Shown here: one piece after another, positions 15,109 to 18,710 of the stretch
Numbering within the stretch: the first letter of the stretch is position 1
Layout: each line of letters starts with the position of its first letter
Source of the DNA: JBJXDT01 sp046153505
GTDB lineage: Bacteria > Pseudomonadota > Gammaproteobacteria > Burkholderiales > Methylophilaceae
Length of the DNA stretch: 18,710 bases
NCBI GenBank assembly: GCA_046153505.1
Contig: JBJXDT010000039.1
Span: forward strand, 1 to 18,710
Direction: 5' to 3'
Notes under the pieces: model-generated
Seen by the model: the letters and a program-made list of their open reading frames with translations, nothing else
Databases searched by the model: none
Told to the model about the DNA's origin: nothing
Program-made: the position numbers and the translations under genes

Positions 15109-15128
15109 TAAAAATAATCTTATTTTTA
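15109..15128. repeat. AT-only inverted repeat after the DUF721 gene
   Basis: TAAAAATAA and TTATTTTTA form perfect 9-bp arms separated by 2 bp, 29 bp after the DUF721 stop and upstream of the hppA promoter candidate. It contains only A/T in the arms, so as an RNA hairpin it is weak; as DNA it could be a protein-binding site. The rest of the 197-bp gap (15081-15277) holds no supported gene. Confidence 0.5.
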
Positions 15129-15175
15129 GACATTTTTTATAACATAAACCCCACAAACCAAAGCGCGCTAAGTGC

Positions 15176-15204
15176 TTGTCGCATTTAAACATTAATGCCA
15201 TAAT
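15176..15204 (+). promoter_or_regulatory. Candidate sigma-70 promoter of hppA
   Basis: TTGTCG at 15176-15181 (four of six consensus bases) is followed after a 17-bp spacer by CATAAT at 15199-15204 (five of six). Transcription would start near 15211, giving a leader of about 67 nt that ends in a strong AGGGAGAAG ribosome binding site before hppA. Confidence 0.5.
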
Positions 15205-15277
15205 GCACCTCTGTTACAAAATATTTACATTTTTTGTACTGAACCATTTTAAGCAAATAAAAATTTAGGGAGAAGTC

Positions 15278-17311
15278 ATGTCAGTCGCACTAATGTTCGC
15301 CATTGCTGCAGCAGTAATAGCAGTGTTGTATGGCGTGGTAATGAGTAAATGGATTAGCAACTTGCCGGCCGGCAACGAGCGTATGCAAGAAATTGCTGGC
15401 GCTATACAACAAGGGGCCGCTGCTTACTTAGCGCGCCAATATAAAACAATCGCCTTGGTGGGTGTTCTGCTTGCCATTTTAATCGCTATATTTTTGGGCA
15501 CCACAACAGCTATCGGCTTTGTGCTTGGTGCATTGCTTTCTGGCGCTTGCGGTTTTATTGGTATGAACGTATCGGTGAAAGCCAACGTACGCACCGCACA
15601 AGCGGCAACTAACGGCATCGGCGCTGCATTAGATGTTGCCTTTAAAGGCGGCGCAATCACTGGTATGTTGGTCGTTGGCTTGGGGCTTTTTGGTGTGGCC
15701 GGTTTTTACTGGTTTCTAGGCGCAGAAAACGCTTCTGACCTGAACCCTTTGATTGGCTTGGCTTTTGGCTCATCACTGATATCTATCTTTGCGCGTTTAG
15801 GCGGCGGCATTTTTACTAAGGGTGCTGATGTTGGTGCTGACTTGGTGGGTAAAGTAGAAGCTGGCATTCCAGAAGACGACCCTCGTAACCCCGCTGTAAT
15901 TGCCGACAACGTTGGCGACAACGTCGGCGATTGCGCAGGTATGGCGGCCGACTTGTTTGAAACTTACGCGGTGACGCTTATCGCAACCATGGTGTTAGGA
16001 CATTTGGTAGTAACAAGCGCAGGAGCTAACGGCGTGCTTTACCCTCTCATGCTCGGTGCAGTCTCGATTATTGCCTCTATCATTGGCTGCTTCTTTGTTA
16101 AAGCAAGTCCTGGTATGAAAAACGTCATGCCCGCGCTTTACAAAGGGCTGGCAGTTGCAGGTGCTTTATCCCTTATCGCATTCTATTTCGTCACCATGAA
16201 AATGTTCCCAGAAGGCATTATTACAGGCGGTAGCACGGCTGTGTCAGCCAATGCACTATTTGGTGCATGTGCAGTTGGTTTAATCTTAACTGCTGCATTA
16301 GTTTGGATTACTGAATATTACACAGGCACTGATTACGCGCCTGTACAACACGTAGCACAAGCTTCAACTACAGGTCATGCGACTAACATTATCGCTGGTA
16401 TCGGTATCTCCATGAAATCGACCGCTTGGCCTGTATTGTCTGTTTGTTTGGCAATTTGGACATCCTTCCACTTAGGTGGCCTTTATGGTGTCGCGATTGC
16501 AGCAACATCAATGCTCAGCATGGCGGGCATTGTGGTTGCTTTAGATGCTTATGGTCCGATTACTGATAACGCTGGTGGCATTGCTGAAATGGCTGAATTA
16601 CCAAGTAGCGTGCGCGATGTGACTGACCCGCTCGACGCGGTTGGCAACACGACGAAAGCGGTTACCAAAGGCTATGCGATTGGCTCAGCTGGCTTAGCAG
16701 CACTCGTATTATTTGCCGATTACACACATAAACTGGAAGGTGCAGGCATTGTGGCCAAGTTTGATTTAAGCGACCCAATGGTCATTATTGGCTTGTTTAT
16801 CGGCGGCTTAATTCCTTTCCTATTCGCTGCAATGGCAATGGAGGCGGTTGGCCGAGCTGCAGGTGCGGTAGTTGAGGAAGTACGTCGTCAGTTCCGTGAC
16901 ATTAAAGGCATTATGGAAGGTACTGCTAAGCCAGAATACGGCAAAGCCGTAGATATGTTGACCACTGCAGCTATTAAAGAAATGATGATTCCATCACTTC
17001 TACCTGTTGTCGCGCCGATTGCTGTTGGTTTATTGCTTGGCCCAGTTGCGTTAGGCGGCTTGCTGATGGGAACCATTGTGACAGGTTTATTCGTAGCGAT
17101 TTCTATGTGCACAGGCGGTGGCGCTTGGGATAATGCGAAGAAATACATCGAAGACGGCCACCACGGCGGCAAAGGTTCCGATGCACACAAAGCTGCTGTG
17201 ACAGGCGACACAGTTGGAGACCCTTACAAAGATACAGCAGGACCTGCAGTTAACCCGCTCATTAAAATTATTAACATTGTGGCCTTGTTAATTGTGCCTT
17301 TATTGCACTAG
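15278..17311 (+). CDS. hppA: K+-independent proton-pumping membrane pyrophosphatase
   Basis: Membrane-integral pyrophosphatase that hydrolyses PPi and pumps protons out of the cytoplasm, recovering energy from biosynthetic PPi. The 677-residue protein has about 16 hydrophobic helices, the normal size. The PPi-binding motif DVGADLVGKVE (184-194) and the acidic DNVGDNVGD motif (210-218) are intact, as is the late CTGGGAWDNAKKYIEDG and GDTVGDPYKDTAGPAVNP region. In the subtype-defining segment GNTTKAVTKG, Lys460 and Thr463 occupy the positions that mark K+-independent H+-PPases; K+-dependent enzymes, including Na+ pumps, have Ala first. Monocistronic by context: own promoter candidate, strong ribosome binding site and strong terminator. 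Confidence 0.97.
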   Translation: MSVALMFAIAAAVIAVLYGVVMSKWISNLPAGNERMQEIAGAIQQGAAAYLARQYKTIALVGVLLAILIAIFLGTTTAIGFVLGALLSGACGFIGMNVSVKANVRTAQAATNGIGAALDVAFKGGAITGMLVVGLGLFGVAGFYWFLGAENASDLNPLIGLAFGSSLISIFARLGGGIFTKGADVGADLVGKVEAGIPEDDPRNPAVIADNVGDNVGDCAGMAADLFETYAVTLIATMVLGHLVVTSAGANGVLYPLMLGAVSIIASIIGCFFVKASPGMKNVMPALYKGLAVAGALSLIAFYFVTMKMFPEGIITGGSTAVSANALFGACAVGLILTAALVWITEYYTGTDYAPVQHVAQASTTGHATNIIAGIGISMKSTAWPVLSVCLAIWTSFHLGGLYGVAIAATSMLSMAGIVVALDAYGPITDNAGGIAEMAELPSSVRDVTDPLDAVGNTTKAVTKGYAIGSAGLAALVLFADYTHKLEGAGIVAKFDLSDPMVIIGLFIGGLIPFLFAAMAMEAVGRAAGAVVEEVRRQFRDIKGIMEGTAKPEYGKAVDMLTTAAIKEMMIPSLLPVVAPIAVGLLLGPVALGGLLMGTIVTGLFVAISMCTGGGAWDNAKKYIEDGHHGGKGSDAHKAAVTGDTVGDPYKDTAGPAVNPLIKIINIVALLIVPLLH

Positions 17312-17316
17312 TTTCT

Positions 17317-17354
17317 GCCAATAAAAAACCAGCTTCGGCTGGTTTTTTATTGGC
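17317..17354. terminator. Perfect 17-bp-stem UUCG bidirectional terminator
   Basis: Arms of 17 bp (17317-17333 and 17338-17354) pair perfectly around a TTCG tetraloop, with an A6 run in one arm and a T6 run in the other. It begins 6 bp after the hppA stop and its last base is also the last base of the LuxR-type gene's stop codon, so it can end transcription from both converging genes. Confidence 0.9.
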
Positions 17355-17872
17355 TAATCTCTAGGCAACAGCAAATCTTCCAGAAAAAACGCCGATAATG
17401 CAGAACGCCCTGTTGTGCCAGATTTACGATAAACCGCTCTTGCTTGCTCCCGTACTGTGCGCTCGCTCGCTTGGCGGATATCTGCAATTTCTTGATGGCT
17501 AAACCCTTTAAGCAACAACAAACCAACCTCAGCCTCAGCAGCAGTAAGTTCCCAACGCGTAAATTGCTTTTGAATTTCCGATCCAAGGCCAGCAATAAGC
17601 GTTGCATTTTCTTTACGCCAGCGTTGCGCCTGTTCTTGAGCTTGGTCTAAGTCAATTTTCAAAGCATTCATAATAAGTTGCGTGGCTAAAAAATATCTAC
17701 GCCCGAAATAACCTATACCAATTGCTGCCACCAAAAGCACGGCAAGCTCTGCGAGCAAGTGCCCCCAGTCAATGCCATCAGAATAATCTCCAAATATGTC
17801 GAAAGCAATCAACATAAAGATAAGGGCATATAAACCTAGTGCAATTTTGCTTAGTTTTGATTCATTCCACAT
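17354..17872 (-). CDS. Membrane-anchored LuxR-type transcriptional regulator
   Basis: A 172-residue regulator with an unusual layout. Two N-terminal transmembrane helices (about residues 10-28 and 38-56) with a short acidic loop between them are followed by a helical, probably coiled-coil linker (66-105) and a C-terminal LuxR/FixJ-type helix-turn-helix (about 107-168: LTAAEAEVGLLLLKGFSHQEIA, then ERTVREQARAVYRKSG). There is no receiver, autoinducer-binding or PAS domain, so any sensing must involve the membrane or short loop segments. A TAGGAAA site precedes the start. It is divergent from the cytochrome b561 gene across 164 bp, making that gene a likely target. The 3' end abuts the shared hppA terminator. 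HTH identity is confident; signal and targets are unknown. Confidence 0.82.
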   Translation of the reverse strand: MWNESKLSKIALGLYALIFMLIAFDIFGDYSDGIDWGHLLAELAVLLVAAIGIGYFGRRYFLATQLIMNALKIDLDQAQEQAQRWRKENATLIAGLGSEIQKQFTRWELTAAEAEVGLLLLKGFSHQEIADIRQASERTVREQARAVYRKSGTTGRSALSAFFLEDLLLPRD

Positions 17873-18036
17873 TCATTTTTCCTATTACTTTAAATCTACC
17901 GCAAGGCTGAAGTTGCTTAGTTTACGCCAATGTGTCAAATGACGCATTGTGGGCATGTGTTAAAAGGCAGAACATGTGCAACAGCTTGATGCAGAAAATC
18001 ACAAAATTAACTTTTTAACAGCAAGGAGATTTAAAG
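17873..18036. promoter_or_regulatory. Divergent regulatory region between the LuxR-type gene and cytochrome b561
   Basis: This 164-bp gap serves two divergent genes. It contains a perfect TTGACA on the - strand (17938 to 17933), but without a good -10 at normal spacing; it overlaps the short palindrome GTCAAATGAC. It also contains a direct repeat CATGTG (17954-17959 and 17973-17978), 19 bp apart, about two helical turns. These are candidate operator elements only. The + strand side ends in an AAGGAG ribosome binding site before the cytochrome gene. Confidence 0.4.
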
Positions 18037-18708
18037 ATGAACACGACAACAAATCCAGAGTCAAAAATTAAAGTTTGGGATCCCATAGTGCGTATCGGTC
18101 ACTGGACATTGGTAATTGCATTTTTTACAGCTTATTTTACAGGAGAAGGCTTCCTGACTCAGCACGTTTGGGCTGGTTATATTGTAGGTGGCGTCATTGC
18201 GTTTCGCATTTTATGGGGATTTATTGGCAGTAAACATGCGCAATTTAAAGACTTCATTTACAGCCCAAGCACAATATTAGCTTATCTAAAAGGACTCATT
18301 AGCCGCAAGCCACAGCACTATATTGGCCACAACCCTGCTGGCGGCATTATGGTAATTGTGCTTATCGCGGCTTTAAGCGGCACTATATTTACCGGGCTAA
18401 AATTATATGCTGTAGAAGAAAACAAAGGTCCACTCTCAAGCGCACAATTTGTTGCGCCAGCTGGTACTGGCTTTATTAATGAGGTAAAAGCTGAAGAGGA
18501 GATTGAAGCCGACGAATCCGCAGAAGCCAAAGGTGACAAGCAAGGTGAAGACTATTGGGAAGGTTTGCATGAGTTCTTTGTCAATTTTACCTTACTACTC
18601 GTAGTTTTACATATCTCAGGCGTCATATTTTCTAGTTATGTAGATAAAGAAAATTTGGTTAAAGCAATGTTTACAGGAAACAAACACGCCAATCCAAACC
18701 AAGATTAA
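18037..18708 (+). CDS. Cytochrome b561-family membrane protein
   Basis: Four-helix di-heme cytochrome b of the bacterial b561/Ni-Fe-hydrogenase cytochrome b type (223 aa), expected to exchange electrons between the quinone pool and a periplasmic or membrane partner. The N-terminal VWDPIVRIGHWTLV is a hallmark of the family. Histidines at positions 22, 43, 178 and 192 lie in or next to the predicted helices and are the likely heme ligands; His98 (GHNPAGG) is also conserved in many members. Between helices three and four lies a long, strongly acidic loop (about residues 145-175, rich in Glu/Asp), predicted extracytoplasmic. An AAGGAG site precedes the start. The gene is complete, and the window ends two bases after its stop, so a downstream partner cannot be seen. 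Confidence 0.88.
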   Translation: MNTTTNPESKIKVWDPIVRIGHWTLVIAFFTAYFTGEGFLTQHVWAGYIVGGVIAFRILWGFIGSKHAQFKDFIYSPSTILAYLKGLISRKPQHYIGHNPAGGIMVIVLIAALSGTIFTGLKLYAVEENKGPLSSAQFVAPAGTGFINEVKAEEEIEADESAEAKGDKQGEDYWEGLHEFFVNFTLLLVVLHISGVIFSSYVDKENLVKAMFTGNKHANPNQD

Positions 18709-18710
18709 TT

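Noticed and set aside
17933..17938. Perfect TTGACA as a promoter for the LuxR-type gene
   Set aside because: No acceptable -10 hexamer lies at 16-18 bp spacing, so it is noted only as part of the regulatory region and not called a promoter.

Overview
The window reads as a chromosomal segment of a Gram-negative proteobacterium, most likely a betaproteobacterium close to the methylotrophic Methylophilaceae (Methylotenera/Methylophilus type). This is inferred from the gene set (rsx-nth operon, DUF1841, DUF721 and M23 genes beside secA, a K+-independent H+-pyrophosphatase), moderate-to-low GC and protein texture; no 16S or other marker is present. Coding density is very high. I see no tRNA, rRNA, insertion sequence, prophage or CRISPR array.

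Region 1 (about 145-10564, all + strand) is a run of 14 tightly packed genes. It starts with rsxA-B-C-D-G-E (the Rnf/Rsx membrane electron-transfer complex) and nth (endonuclease III). A FIST-domain sensor-like protein and a DUF1841 protein follow, then an ECF-type sigma factor, a small soluble zinc-type anti-sigma factor, and a bufferin-type metallophore operon: bufA (Cys-rich exported peptide precursor), bufB (DUF692/MNIO peptide-modifying enzyme) and bufC (DUF2063/HvfC-like partner). Overlapping stop/start codons at rsxA/B, rsxD/G, nth/FIST, FIST/DUF1841, DUF1841/sigma and bufB/C imply translational coupling. The buf operon and its regulators are therefore physically joined to a redox and DNA-repair operon. 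An imperfect bidirectional hairpin closes the run at about 10566-10587.

Region 2 (10588-14586, - strand) holds the housekeeping genes secA, a downstream DUF1289 gene, and an upstream membrane-anchored M23 (LytM-type) peptidase. A short hairpin lies just ahead of the secA start. Region 3 (14634-17311, + strand) holds a DUF721/DciA-like gene and hppA, which has a plausible sigma-70 promoter and a perfect 17-bp-stem UUCG terminator.

Region 4 (17354-18708) is a divergent pair: a membrane-anchored LuxR-type regulator (- strand) and a cytochrome b561-family protein (+ strand), separated by 164 bp with short repeats that could be operators.

The most notable element is the sigma/anti-sigma/bufABC unit. 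The BufA precursor carries six cysteines arranged as three doublets, each doublet with its own residue after the Cys (G, S or H), and the last doublet is a tandem decapeptide repeat whose copies differ only synonymously. The zinc anti-sigma factor has the same C/H/C/C spacing as the redox-sensing RsrA family. Together these suggest a metal- or redox-responsive metallophore system coupled to Rsx/Nth functions. The general bufferin/HvfABC family is already described; the motif architecture and the operon fusion are the parts worth checking.
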